This document shows, one piece after another, positions 16,527-26,000 of a stretch of 59,359 bases of DNA. The stretch is from Atopobiaceae bacterium. Its GTDB lineage: Bacteria > Actinomycetota > Coriobacteriia > Coriobacteriales > Atopobiaceae. Under the pieces are notes generated by a model. It was given only the letters and a program-made list of their open reading frames with translations, ran no database searches and was not told the origin of the DNA. The stretch is taken from assembly GCA_017545665.1 (NCBI GenBank), contig JAFWKQ010000038.1, forward strand, positions 1 to 59,359, given 5' to 3'. Made by a program: the position numbers and the translations under genes. Position 1 is the stretch's first letter; every line of letters starts with the position of its first letter.

Positions 16527-17707
16527 CCGAGCAGGTCCCAGCGTACGGAGTCGCAGCCCGCGAGGAACTGCCGCTCCAACTCGGCGGCAACGCGCGTGCG
16601 GTCCTCCTCGCCAATGAACTTGGAAAACGCGTTGGTGCCCATGCTACGTGGCATGGCGGCAATGGCGAGGTTTCGCTCCAGCTCTACCACCGATGCCTCG
16701 TCGTTTACGTCGTAGTAGGTGCGCAAAAAGACGTCCCAGAACTTTTCAAGCAGATCGTCAGGCATGCTGCAAAAGCGCTGGGCACCGTCGTTTCGCTTGG
16801 CTGCAACGCGCACTACGTGGTAGGTGCCAGCCATGTCCATTCCGGGATGGCCCTCCGACGCATCACCCATGTCTATGAGCAGCAGCTCTCCGTCCGGCAT
16901 TACCATAACGTTGGCCGGATGAAAGTCGCCATGCACGAATGTGTGCGCCACGGGTATGGACTCCACAAAATCCCGAAGAGCGGCAATGGTCGCGGTCGCG
17001 TAGATGCCAATGCTCTCCAGACGGTCCGCCCAGTTGCGATATATCCTGCGTGCGTCGGGTAGTAGACCTTCTTCGAATTCGGTCGTATGCAGCCGCCTTC
17101 CCAGCGATGCCATACGGCGCGCCCACTCCTCGCACGAGTCGGGATCGGCCGAAACCACCTCACCGATGTTGCGTGCGTCGACGAGCTCATACACGATGCC
17201 GAGATCTTCTCCCGCACGAACCGTCTGGAAGGGGATGGCGGAGGGTATACCCTGGATAAATGCTTGCCGAGCGATCTGTCGCTCGCGTTCCACGCGATCG
17301 AGCGTAAAGGCAGCCTGGTTGTACAGCTTTACCACGCGCTCCTCGTCCATGCGATAGACCCTGCCGCAAGCGCCTGAGCCAATCTGTTTCATGCCAGAGA
17401 TGTCAATCTCGCGCGGGGCACGGCGAACCTCCATGAGCTCGTTGATTCCCGTCATCGAAAAGACGTCGTAAACCTCGCTGTTGGCGTTGGTGACCATAAC
17501 GCTTTCGCACGACTTGACCAGTCGAATGATCGTACGCAGCCCCGCGCTCGAAATGTAGTCAAGATCGGTGGCATCCAGGACGACACGCGATGCCTTGGTG
17601 GCATCTATGGCGTCGCATATCTGACGATCAACATCCGCGTAGTTTTTGGACGTGATTCGTCCCTCAAGCCAGCAGGTGACGCCGTCGTCTTTTGACTCGT
17701 ATCGCAT
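16523..17707 (-). CDS. STAS domain fused to aminoglycoside/choline-kinase-like domain
   Basis: A 394-residue fusion. Residues 1-95 are a STAS (anti-sigma antagonist-like) domain with LDYISSAGLRTIIRL, in which the serine pair matches the phosphorylated Ser of SpoIIAA. Residues 105-390 are a small-molecule kinase fold with a glycine loop (QIGSGACGRVYRM), Lys (VVKLYNQ), catalytic loop HGDFHPANVM and metal-binding DMGD. The combination recalls a TIGRFAM group of STAS-kinase proteins in anaerobes. Substrate unknown; it could phosphorylate a small molecule, or a protein in a SpoIIE-type partner-switching pathway, since a SpoIIE-like phosphatase lies at 21367. The start is the ATG at 17707 with GGAGG upstream. 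Confidence 0.75.
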   Translation of the reverse strand: MRYESKDDGVTCWLEGRITSKNYADVDRQICDAIDATKASRVVLDATDLDYISSAGLRTIIRLVKSCESVMVTNANSEVYDVFSMTGINELMEVRRAPREIDISGMKQIGSGACGRVYRMDEERVVKLYNQAAFTLDRVERERQIARQAFIQGIPSAIPFQTVRAGEDLGIVYELVDARNIGEVVSADPDSCEEWARRMASLGRRLHTTEFEEGLLPDARRIYRNWADRLESIGIYATATIAALRDFVESIPVAHTFVHGDFHPANVMVMPDGELLLIDMGDASEGHPGMDMAGTYHVVRVAAKRNDGAQRFCSMPDDLLEKFWDVFLRTYYDVNDEASVVELERNLAIAAMPRSMGTNAFSKFIGEEDRTRVAAELERQFLAGCDSVRWDLLG

Positions 17708-17730
17708 GGTTCGCTCCTCCTACACATGGC

Positions 17731-17884
17731 AAAAAGCTGACAAGTGACCTGTCCCCTTGTCATGAGATTGTCCCCTTGTCATGAGATTCTAGTCTTTGCG
17801 GAGGCGTCATGCGGCGACGAGGGACACAAAAGCTGACAAGTGACCTGTCCCCTTGTCACGTTTTAGTGACCTGTCCCCTTGTCA
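17731..17884. repeat. REP-like repeat cluster C (2 copies, 2 fragments)
   Basis: Full copies at 17731-17762 and 17828-17858, a right-end fragment at about 17771-17781 and a core-plus-right-end fragment at 17865-17884. The last fragment, with flanking bases, forms the 3' end of the small minus-strand gene at 17856-18265, supplying its last residues (VTRGQVT) and stop. The 5' side abuts the promoter region of the STAS-kinase gene. Confidence 0.9.
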
Positions 17885-18265
17885 CAGGGTTCAAGTCCAG
17901 CGATTCGGCCTCGAGCGACTCTTCGTCGGATTTCTGCTCGTCCCCTTTGGTTTGTTGCTCGTTGTCGGACTGCTGTCCGTCGTTGGCCCGTTGCCCGCCT
18001 TCGGACGGCTGCGCGCCGTTGGATTGCTGCCCGCCTGCCGTCGCAGAGCCCTGCATAGCGCCATTGGCGTTGGAATCGCCGCTCTTGTCTGCCGAGTTTG
18101 CCGACGAACTGTTGGTGTTGGTCGACTGTTCGGTGGGGGTTTGAGTGCCACTTCCCGTCGTAGCCTCCGCGAGTGCCTGACCAGGCACAAGCGAGAAGAC
18201 CAAAGCCATGGATAGGATTGCACTTACAATAGCTTGGTAGCTTTTTTGGCTCGTGACAACTTCAT
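17856..18265 (-). pseudogene. Small secreted Ser/Gln-rich protein, frameshifted in its signal peptide
   Basis: Reading from an ATG at 18265 gives MKLSRAKK and then hits a stop. Shifting back one base in a run of six A (plus-strand T run 18242-18247) joins it to a frame reading SYQAIVSAILSMALVFSLVP and GQALAEA, a classic signal peptide with an ALA-EA cleavage site. The mature part is low complexity (Ser, Gln, Gly, Asn), about 90 residues, and ends within a repeat copy. Either one A is missing, or the A run is used for slippage. An in-frame ATG at 18209 would lack the positive signal-peptide N-terminus. Function unknown. Confidence 0.55.
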
Positions 18266-18364
18266 TTTGGGCCCCGAATGATAGTACGTAAGGACAGTCG
18301 CGATTATAACATCTAAGCGGCAGATTCTAGGTGTGACCTTTTTCGTCGTACGTTATTGCTCGGT

Positions 18365-18386
18365 GTTCGTAAGTGGTTCGTAAGTG
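18365..18386 (+). promoter_or_regulatory. Tandem 11-nt direct repeat upstream of fused ABC transporter
   Basis: GTTCGTAAGTG occurs twice head to tail (18365-18375 and 18376-18386), and GCGTTCG follows with partial similarity. Direct repeats spaced by about one helical turn are typical sites for OmpR/PhoB-type regulators. It lies about 130 bp before the transporter start at 18516, in a 250-bp divergent gap that otherwise shows no gene. The regulator is not identified. Confidence 0.35.
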
Positions 18387-18515
18387 GCGTTCGGATGTAT
18401 CGCGGTCCAGCCAACTCACTCTGCGACAAAGGGCTCGTCGTGTCTGCCGCTCGCTTGTGGTGTAATCTTGTGGCATGCGTTTTTGTAACCGTAGTACGCT
18501 TGGAGGTGGGACGTG

Positions 18516-21281
18516 ATGGGCAAGAAAGCCAACGGAGCCGCACAGAGGCCCCGTGCGTTCTACGAGATTCTTATTGCCGTTGTAATCGTCGTGCTCATTC
18601 TTATTCCTCAGATGGTAGGCACAACCACCGTAGCGGACCCCTCCAAGGGCTTGACAGAGGATGGCTACCCCGCAACCACCAAGACGCTCAAAGACCTGGA
18701 AGCGGCCGGTACTCGTTTTGGAACCATAACAAACAAGGAGTGGGAGGCGGAGATACAAAAGCGTTTTCCGCAAGGGGAGATTCGCCATTACAATTCTTTT
18801 TCCGATTCCTATACCAGCCTTGAGTCAGGCGAGGTGGATGCCGCAATGGGCTTTATCGACGAGCAAAAGTCGGTTGCCGAAACCCATCCAGGCGTGGCAT
18901 ACATAGAGCAGCCCTTCGCATCTGTGGACTTTGGCTTTGGCGTGCAAAAGAGCGCTCGGGGCGATGCGCTGTGTGACGAGCTCAACAAGTTCTTGTTTGA
19001 ACTCAAAAGCAGCGGGGAGTACAACAAGCTCAAGGCGAAGTGGGAGGACAAGAACCGCAAAAGCGACGCTATGGGCAACTATAGCTTCTCGGGCGAGAAG
19101 GGGCAATTGAAGATTGCGACGAACGGCTTGTGGACGCCGATGACATACTTCGAGGGCGAGAAGCTTACGGGCCTCTTCATAGAGATACTCAACCGCTTTT
19201 GCGAGTCGCGGGGATATGCGCCTGAATATGAGACCGTCGCAAAGTCTGCAGAGATGACCGGTTTGGCCTCTGGTACGTATGACATCGTGGCTGACTCCGT
19301 TACGGCGTCACCGGAACGGCTCGAGACCATCAACGTAACCGACCCTCTGATGAAGGACGACTACTATATTGTGGTAAAGCGAGACCCCGTCCTTGTGGAG
19401 GTACCCAAGGCGGAGCAGTTCTGGAAGGACCTGCAGGCCAGCTTCAACCGCACGTTCATTGCCGAGGGGCGCTACAAGATCCTCTTCTCCGGACTTGGCG
19501 TCACGATTGCCCTGTCACTGATCGCAGGGGTCTTTGGTACGATCCTCGGCATCCTCATATGCTTTTTGCGCACGCGCAAGCAACCGCTCCTCAGCGCGTT
19601 CGCAAGTCTGTACATACGAATATTCCGTGCGCTGCCCGTGGTCGTTCTGCTGCTCGTCCTTAACTACCTCGTCCTTAAGGATTGCGGCCTTGAGGCCTTT
19701 TGGGTGTGCGCCATAACGTTTTCCATTGAGTTTTCCGCCTACTGCGCTGAGATCTTCCGATCGGGGATCAACGCGGTGCCAGAAGGGCAGTCAAAGGCCG
19801 CGGCGGCACTCGGCTTCTCGCGGACCAAGGCGTTCCGCAAAGTCGTGCTGCCCCAGGCCCTCGTTCACATGCTTCCCACCTACAGCGGGCAGTTCATTGC
19901 CACGGTTAAGATGACGGCAGTCGCGGGCTACATCTCTGTGATCGACCTCACAAAGGCCTCCGACATCATTCGCTCGAGAACCTACGAGGCGTTCTTCCCG
20001 CTCATATTAACGTCGATCGTCTACTTCGTCCTGTGCGCGGCGCTCATAGCGCTCCTTCGGATTTTGGAAAGGCGGTGCGACCCAACCAGAAGGCGCATAA
20101 AGCCTCAGGTTGTGCAGATCGTCGAAACATACCAGCCAAAGCACGCCAAGTCCGTTGAGTCCTCGCGGGCCAAAGGCGGGCAGGGGAGAGGCCAAACGCT
20201 GCTCGAGATCGAGCATCTGAAGAAGAGCTTCGGTGAGGTAACGCCGCTCGCGGACGTCTGCTGCGAGGTGTACGAGGGGGACGTGGTTTCCATAATCGGT
20301 CCTTCCGGGACGGGAAAGAGCACGCTCTTGAACCTGGTCAATCACCTTGAGGTGCCTGACGGCGGATCCATCGTGTTCGAGGGCCAGGATACGCTCGCGG
20401 AGGGATACGACTACAATAGGCTGCGCGAGAGCATTGGCATGGTCTTCCAGTCATTCAACCTGTTTTCGCACCTCACGATCGTCGAGAACCTCATGCTCGC
20501 CCAGACGGAACTTCTCAAGCGCGATTGCGCGGCTGCCTGCAACAGGAGCATGGAGCTCCTTCACATGGTCGGGTTGGCGGACAAGGCCCTGAGCCTGCCC
20601 GCGCAGCTTTCCGGCGGCCAGCAGCAAAGGGCCGCAATCGTGAGGGCCATGGCTATGGATCCCAAGATCCTCCTGTTTGACGAGCCCACCTCCGCGCTGG
20701 ACCCAACGATGGTGGGCGAGGTGCTCACCGTAATTCGCAATCTTGCGAGGGACGGCATGACCATGCTTGTGGTCACGCACGAGATGCGCTTTGCGAAGGA
20801 CGTGTCGACTCGCGTGTTCTTTATGGACGAGGGGGTTATCTACGAGGAGGGGAGCCCCAACGAGGTCTTTGGCAATCCGCAAAGGGACAAGACACGCCGG
20901 TTCATCAACCATTTGAAGGTGCTAGACACTACGATGCGCCGGGCCGACTTCGACGCGATGGATATGGTTACGCGCATCGAGCGTTTTGGATACCGTCACA
21001 TGATATCGGGAAAGCTCGTAAACAGGATGCTTACGATCGCAGAGGACCTGTGCGTGCAAACCATTCTTCCGAGGATGGACCCGTACGAGGAGCTGCACTT
21101 GTCGTTTGAGTACGACGACTCTGATGGTGGGCGCGTGACTGTGGAGGTAACCTATCCGGAAGGGGGCGAAAACCCGCTGGAGGAGGCCGATGAGTTTGTA
21201 CTTGCCCTGGTCCGTCACGCCTGTCCGGATTTGTCTTGGACCTGCGTGGACGGATTATCGACGGTTCGGGGGCATCTGTGA
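18516..21281 (+). CDS. Single-polypeptide amino-acid ABC transporter (binding domain-permease-ATPase)
   Basis: A 921-residue fusion of all parts of a polar amino-acid importer. A membrane anchor (17-35) is followed by solute-binding domain (SBP) pieces (about 45-300) and a HisM/GlnP-type permease (about 315-515, EAA loop around AAAALGFSRTKAFRKVVLPQ). The ATPase spans about 565-810: Walker A GPSGTGKST, signature LSGGQQQR, Walker B ILLFDEP, switch His in VVTHEMR. A further 110 residues form a C-terminal extension. The SBP order looks permuted: lobe 2 with its closing helix (SSGEYNKLKAKW) precedes lobe 1 (LKIATNGLWTPMTYFEGEK), which leads into the permease. GTG at 18513 is an alternative start; GGAGG serves either. 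Substrate not predictable. Confidence 0.85.
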   Translation: MGKKANGAAQRPRAFYEILIAVVIVVLILIPQMVGTTTVADPSKGLTEDGYPATTKTLKDLEAAGTRFGTITNKEWEAEIQKRFPQGEIRHYNSFSDSYTSLESGEVDAAMGFIDEQKSVAETHPGVAYIEQPFASVDFGFGVQKSARGDALCDELNKFLFELKSSGEYNKLKAKWEDKNRKSDAMGNYSFSGEKGQLKIATNGLWTPMTYFEGEKLTGLFIEILNRFCESRGYAPEYETVAKSAEMTGLASGTYDIVADSVTASPERLETINVTDPLMKDDYYIVVKRDPVLVEVPKAEQFWKDLQASFNRTFIAEGRYKILFSGLGVTIALSLIAGVFGTILGILICFLRTRKQPLLSAFASLYIRIFRALPVVVLLLVLNYLVLKDCGLEAFWVCAITFSIEFSAYCAEIFRSGINAVPEGQSKAAAALGFSRTKAFRKVVLPQALVHMLPTYSGQFIATVKMTAVAGYISVIDLTKASDIIRSRTYEAFFPLILTSIVYFVLCAALIALLRILERRCDPTRRRIKPQVVQIVETYQPKHAKSVESSRAKGGQGRGQTLLEIEHLKKSFGEVTPLADVCCEVYEGDVVSIIGPSGTGKSTLLNLVNHLEVPDGGSIVFEGQDTLAEGYDYNRLRESIGMVFQSFNLFSHLTIVENLMLAQTELLKRDCAAACNRSMELLHMVGLADKALSLPAQLSGGQQQRAAIVRAMAMDPKILLFDEPTSALDPTMVGEVLTVIRNLARDGMTMLVVTHEMRFAKDVSTRVFFMDEGVIYEEGSPNEVFGNPQRDKTRRFINHLKVLDTTMRRADFDAMDMVTRIERFGYRHMISGKLVNRMLTIAEDLCVQTILPRMDPYEELHLSFEYDDSDGGRVTVEVTYPEGGENPLEEADEFVLALVRHACPDLSWTCVDGLSTVRGHL

Positions 21282-21283
21282 GT

Positions 21284-21323
21284 AAAAAAGCTGACGAGCG
21301 ACCCGTTCCCTCGACTGCTTTTC
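21284..21323. repeat. Diverged REP-like repeat copy
   Basis: A degenerate copy right after the ABC transporter stop. The left arm reads GCTGACGAG and the right begins CTCGAC, where the consensus has GACAAG and CTTGTC. The A-to-G change on the left is matched by T-to-C on the right, so the CGAG/CTCG pairing at the stem top is kept. Other parts of the arms have diverged. Confidence 0.6.
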
Positions 21324-21366
21324 AGTAGAATGAATGCATACGCGAAGCCCGTGGAAAGAAGATTCA

Positions 21367-22890
21367 ATGCTTAAAAAAATAAAAAATAGCACGGTATTGC
21401 TCGGATTGGTTTTTACCATTGCAGTTGCGGTAGGTCTTGTTGTCCTCGCCTACGTGGGCTACCTGAATTCAGAGATATACGCCAGAGTGCAGCCGTACTT
21501 GTATGATTTTGGCATAGATGCCATGGGGGCGCTCGTTTGCGCGGCGCTGTTCTTTGGATGCATGAAGCAGAAGGGCGACGGCACTCGTGCCTTTAGGACC
21601 CTCGTCGTTTTGGTGAGCAGCAGCTTTGCGGCCAATGCGGCCATGTACTTTACCATGGGCGCTCCGAGCCTGGCCAGTTTTACCTTCGCGTTCTGCCTGA
21701 TTAGCAAGGTGCTGGACCTCGTGATGATCTTCTTCTTCTATCGTTACGTTAAAGAGACGCTTGGCTTTAGCGGCAAGCTTGCAGAGCTTGCGGAAAAGGG
21801 AATCCCCATTCTGCTGGCGCTTCAGACTATTGTGCTGTTGTCCAACATCTTCTTTCCGGCAACGTTTTTCGTCGACGCATCGGGGGCATATCATGCTACG
21901 GACGCCTCTGTGGCAGAGGACATATACCTCATTGCGGTGTCACTTGTTACCACCATACTCATCGTGAGGAGCGGTGGCCCGCGTAACCAAAAGGTGGCTG
22001 CCTTGACGTTCATATTCCTGCCACTCATAAATTACGCCCTCGCGCTTGGTTCGTTTGGAAACGCGTCCCAGTACGGCATGGTGCTCATGTCGCTGATCAT
22101 CATGTACTGCATCATATTCAACGACAAGAGCAGCAAGCTCGCGGCCACACAGACCGAGCTCAATATGGCAACCGAAATTCAGGCGAGCATGCTTCCCTCT
22201 ATCTTTCCCGCATTTCCAACCAGGAAGGAGTTCGACCTGTATGCCAGCATGGATCCTGCGAAGGAAGTAGGCGGAGACTTCTACGACTTCTTTATGATTG
22301 ACGACGACCATCTTGGGGTTGTTATCGCGGACGTAAGCGACAAGGGCGTGCCCGCGGCACTCTTTATGATGATCTCCAAGACGATCGTCCAGAACTTTGC
22401 GATGCTCGGAAACAATGCCTCCGAGGTTCTTATGCGGGCAAACGATGCGCTGTGTGCCCAGAACAAAACGGAGATGTTCGTAACGGTGTGGGTCGGCATC
22501 CTGGAACTGTCCACCGGAAAGATGAACTGTGCGAGCGCGGGGCACGAGTACCCGGCGATCTGCCGCAATGGCAAGTTCGAGCTGTTCAAGGACAAGCATG
22601 GCTTCGTCCTTGGCGGCATGGAAGGCATGATATACAGGGACTACGACATTCAGTTCGAAAAGGGAGACAAGATCTTCGTCTATACCGATGGCGTGCCAGA
22701 GGCGACGAACGAAAACAGGGAGCTGTTTGGCAACGATCGCATGATCGAGGCGCTTAACAAGAAGATCACGGATCCAAAGGAAACGCTCAAGATAGTCCGC
22801 GAGGCGGTGGATGCGTTTGTTGGCGGCGCGGAACAGTTTGACGACCTTACGATGGTTTGCGTTGAGTATAGGGGCTCGGACGAGGAGTAA
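21367..22890 (+). CDS. Membrane SpoIIE/PP2C-type serine phosphatase
   Basis: A 507-residue protein with a multi-helix membrane domain (about residues 8-255) and a C-terminal PP2C-like SpoIIE/RsbU phosphatase domain (about 265-505). Phosphatase motifs include MATEIQASMLPS, KEVGGDFYDFFMIDDDH with metal-binding Asp residues, VIADVSDKGVPAALFM, AGHEYP, a YTDGVPEAT segment and FDDLTMVCV. Such enzymes dephosphorylate STAS-domain antagonists in partner-switching control. The start at 21367 is chosen over an ATG 33 bp upstream because GAAAGAAG lies closer. Its TAA stop runs directly into a REP-like repeat. A STAS-kinase fusion lies 3.6 kb upstream on the opposite strand. Confidence 0.85.
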   Translation: MLKKIKNSTVLLGLVFTIAVAVGLVVLAYVGYLNSEIYARVQPYLYDFGIDAMGALVCAALFFGCMKQKGDGTRAFRTLVVLVSSSFAANAAMYFTMGAPSLASFTFAFCLISKVLDLVMIFFFYRYVKETLGFSGKLAELAEKGIPILLALQTIVLLSNIFFPATFFVDASGAYHATDASVAEDIYLIAVSLVTTILIVRSGGPRNQKVAALTFIFLPLINYALALGSFGNASQYGMVLMSLIIMYCIIFNDKSSKLAATQTELNMATEIQASMLPSIFPAFPTRKEFDLYASMDPAKEVGGDFYDFFMIDDDHLGVVIADVSDKGVPAALFMMISKTIVQNFAMLGNNASEVLMRANDALCAQNKTEMFVTVWVGILELSTGKMNCASAGHEYPAICRNGKFELFKDKHGFVLGGMEGMIYRDYDIQFEKGDKIFVYTDGVPEATNENRELFGNDRMIEALNKKITDPKETLKIVREAVDAFVGGAEQFDDLTMVCVEYRGSDEE

Positions 22891-22958
22891 AAAAGCTGAC
22901 AAGTGACCTGTCCCCTTGTCAGCTTACTGACAAAGGGACAGGTCACTTGTCAGCTTTT
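22891..22958. repeat. REP-like repeat pair in inverted orientation (cluster D)
   Basis: A forward copy (22891-22925) and a reverse copy (22928-22958) face each other with 2 bp between, making a longer composite palindrome like a bacterial interspersed mosaic element. It sits between the phosphatase stop and the following gene. The next open frame can be read back into the repeat, but that extension is an artefact. Confidence 0.9.
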
Positions 22959-23016
22959 TAGATATAGTATTAAATTACTTGCAGAAATGGCACGCGGTAA
23001 AGCGGAGATGGTTTTG

Positions 23017-26000
23017 ATGGAGAGCGACGACTGCCTTACATTCGACTGGTGCGAACTAGTTCCAGGCGGGGTGGTTGTGTACTATGCAGACGGCAACGAA
23101 GAAATAGTGCATGCGAACAAGTACCTCCTGGACCTTTTGGAGTGTCGCTCCATGGATGAGCTTATGGAGCTCACGGGCGGCTCGTTCCGCGGCTTCGTGC
23201 ATGGTTCCGACGTGGAGTCAACCGAGGACAGCATTTGGGGTCAGGTGGAAGAGCGCAACGGCCTCGACCACATCTACTATAGGGTGCGCACCAAGAGTGG
23301 GCGGATCCTAACCATAGACGATTACGGCAAGCTCGTTAGTCGTGAGGGCATGCGCCCGCTCTTCTATGTGTTCCTGGTAGAGATGGACCAACGCAGCGCA
23401 GTTGACTGGCTTACTGGATTGCCGGGTATGGAGCGCTTCCTCTACGTCGCTGGCTTTGAGGAGAAGGCCATGCGGGAGCGAGGGGAAGAGCCCGCGCTGT
23501 TGATGTTCGACATTATGGGCATGAAGACGTACAACGCCACCAACGGGCGCGATGCGGGCGATTCCTTGCTCAAAACGCTTGCCGCAATACTTCGGCAGCA
23601 CCTGGGGTCGGAACTATGCTGCCGTCAATCGGGCGACAGCTTCTATGGCCTTGTGAGCATGGGAGACGTCCAGAGCTGCGTCAAAGAGGTTTTCCGTGAG
23701 TTTGCCAAGGAGTGCGGGAACGTCCTCCCGCTTATGGCTGGTGCCTGTGAGCTGGCCGAAGACGATGACCTGCGCCTCGTTGCCGATAGGGCCAAGTTTG
23801 CCTGCGAAACGGACCGAACGACGTGGGAGTCGCACTTGTCGTGGTATACCGAGGAGATGCGCAACGAGTCGTTGATGCGCTCGCATGTGCTTGCCACCTT
23901 GGACCAGGCCATTAAAGAGGGCTGGATAAAACCGTACTATCAGGGAATCGTGCGGTCGTCCACGCGAAACGTGTGCTCGGCCGAGGCGCTGGCGCGCTGG
24001 ATAGATCCCACGTTCGGGCAGCTGTCGCCCGCTAAGTTCATTCCGGCGCTGGAGGAGGCCGGGCTGCTGCATAGGCTTGACATGCATATGGTGGACTGCG
24101 TGGTGGCAGACCTCGCTGCCGGTTTGCAATCCAAGGACGGAAGCCTCGTATCGGCAGGATACAGCGAGGACGTGCTGGCGCCCATACCGGTGTCGCTTAA
24201 CATGTCGCTGCGAGAGTTGCGTGACTACGACATGGCGCAAGAGATTGCGCAGCGCTGCGATAAGGCCGGCATTCCGCACAGCCTCATACGCGTGGAGTTT
24301 ACCGAGTCGGTGGTGTCAAAAGAGCCGGAGTTGCTAAAGAGGCAGGTTCAAGCTTTGCACTCGTATGGGTTCGAGGCGTGGATGGACGACTTTGGCAGCG
24401 GGCTCTCGTCGCTCAACGCGCTCAAGGAGTTTGACTTCGACCTTATAAAGCTGGATATGGGGCTACTCTCCGGAGGCGACAAGGAAAAGCGACGCGTGAT
24501 ACTGGACGGTGTCGTGCGCGCCGCAAAGCGCATGGGCGTTATGACCCTGGCCGAGGGTGTGGAGACGGTGGAGCTTGCCGTGGAGCTGGCCGAACTCGGT
24601 TGCGACATGCTGCAGGGATACCACTATTTCACGCCGCAGCCGATTGAGAGAAGTGATGACGCATTCGACTGCCGCGGATGGCCCGTCGAGCCGATTGCCG
24701 AGAAGGACTATTGGGACGCCATAGGGGCCGTAAGCCTCACGGACATTGCCATTGCGCCTGCCAACGATGGCAATGAGTCTTCGTCGTCAAATCTGCCCGC
24801 AGGTATTTTTGAGCGTAGGAGCGGCATATGGCGACCGTTGCGCGGAACTCCCACCCTTGCCGAATTGCTCGAAAGCCGAGGTGTGAGGAGCCGTCGCGAG
24901 GATGGCTGGCCGACGGATACCATCGAGTTGGACGTTGCGTACGAAAGCGCGATCGCACGTTGTGAGGAGTCAGGCGATTGGGAGCTCGTGGCAGGGCCCA
25001 TGGAATACGGGTCGGGTTATCAGTTTCGCGTGCGAAAAATCGCAAGCTGCGATGACGCGCAGGCATACCTGGTGGCAAGCACACCCACCACGCTGGGCGC
25101 CGCGCTTGGCACGTACGGCGACGTTCCCATGGGATATGCGGTCTTGCGTGCCGTGTATGGCAACGACGGCCAGATCGTAGATGCCCAAATCGTATATGCG
25201 AACAAGCTCTACCACACCTGGGGAAACTTTGGCGATACCGTGCTCATCGGCGCGAACTTGTCGGAAATATCGCCCGAAGACGAGAAGGACTATTGGGTGT
25301 CGCTGTGCCGTAGGGTTCTGGAGAGTGGCCAGAGCATTCGCGACGTAACCTTTAGCAACCACACGGGCCACTGGCTGAGCTACAGCGTAACCCCCTCGCC
25401 TGCAGAAGACCATTTTATCTTTGCATTCGCCTTTGCCGATGCCGAGCAGGAGGAGCGATTGGAGCTCATTGAGGCCGGCATCCACGATCCCCTTACGGGC
25501 CTGCTCAACCGACGCGGCATTGACGAAGAGGTAGAGAGGCACGTGTCTGAGCATCCTGGGGAGCCGTTCGTATTCGTTCTGCTGGACGTGGATGACTTCA
25601 AGACGGTAAACGACCTCTATGGCCATGACGTGGGTGACGAGGCGCTGCGCCTTGTGGCACGTACGCTGCGCAACGTCTTTCCCGAGTCGGCGGTGGTGGG
25701 TCGAAACGGAGGCGACGAGGCGCTGATCGCATTGTTTGACGATGAGGCAAAGCACGTCGAGGAGTACCTGAACAAGCTCTTGGGGTCTGAGCTTAGATGC
25801 GAGCTGCACGGGCGCTCTTATCCGCTGTCACTCTCGGCCGGATATGCCTGGTGCGACGGGAATGACCTCAAGGATGCCTATACGCGTGCCGACCAGGCGC
25901 TCTATTCGGTAAAGCTCTCTGGCAAGTCGTCGTGGAACGCCTGGGTACCCGAGGCGGGGGAGACGCCACAGCGTTCCATGCTGGGCTTTACCTCGCGAGA

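Noticed and set aside
22903..23016. N-terminal extension of the c-di-GMP protein into the repeat
   Set aside because: The extension would be translated repeat sequence with no ribosome site; internal ATG codons with a Shine-Dalgarno sequence exist.
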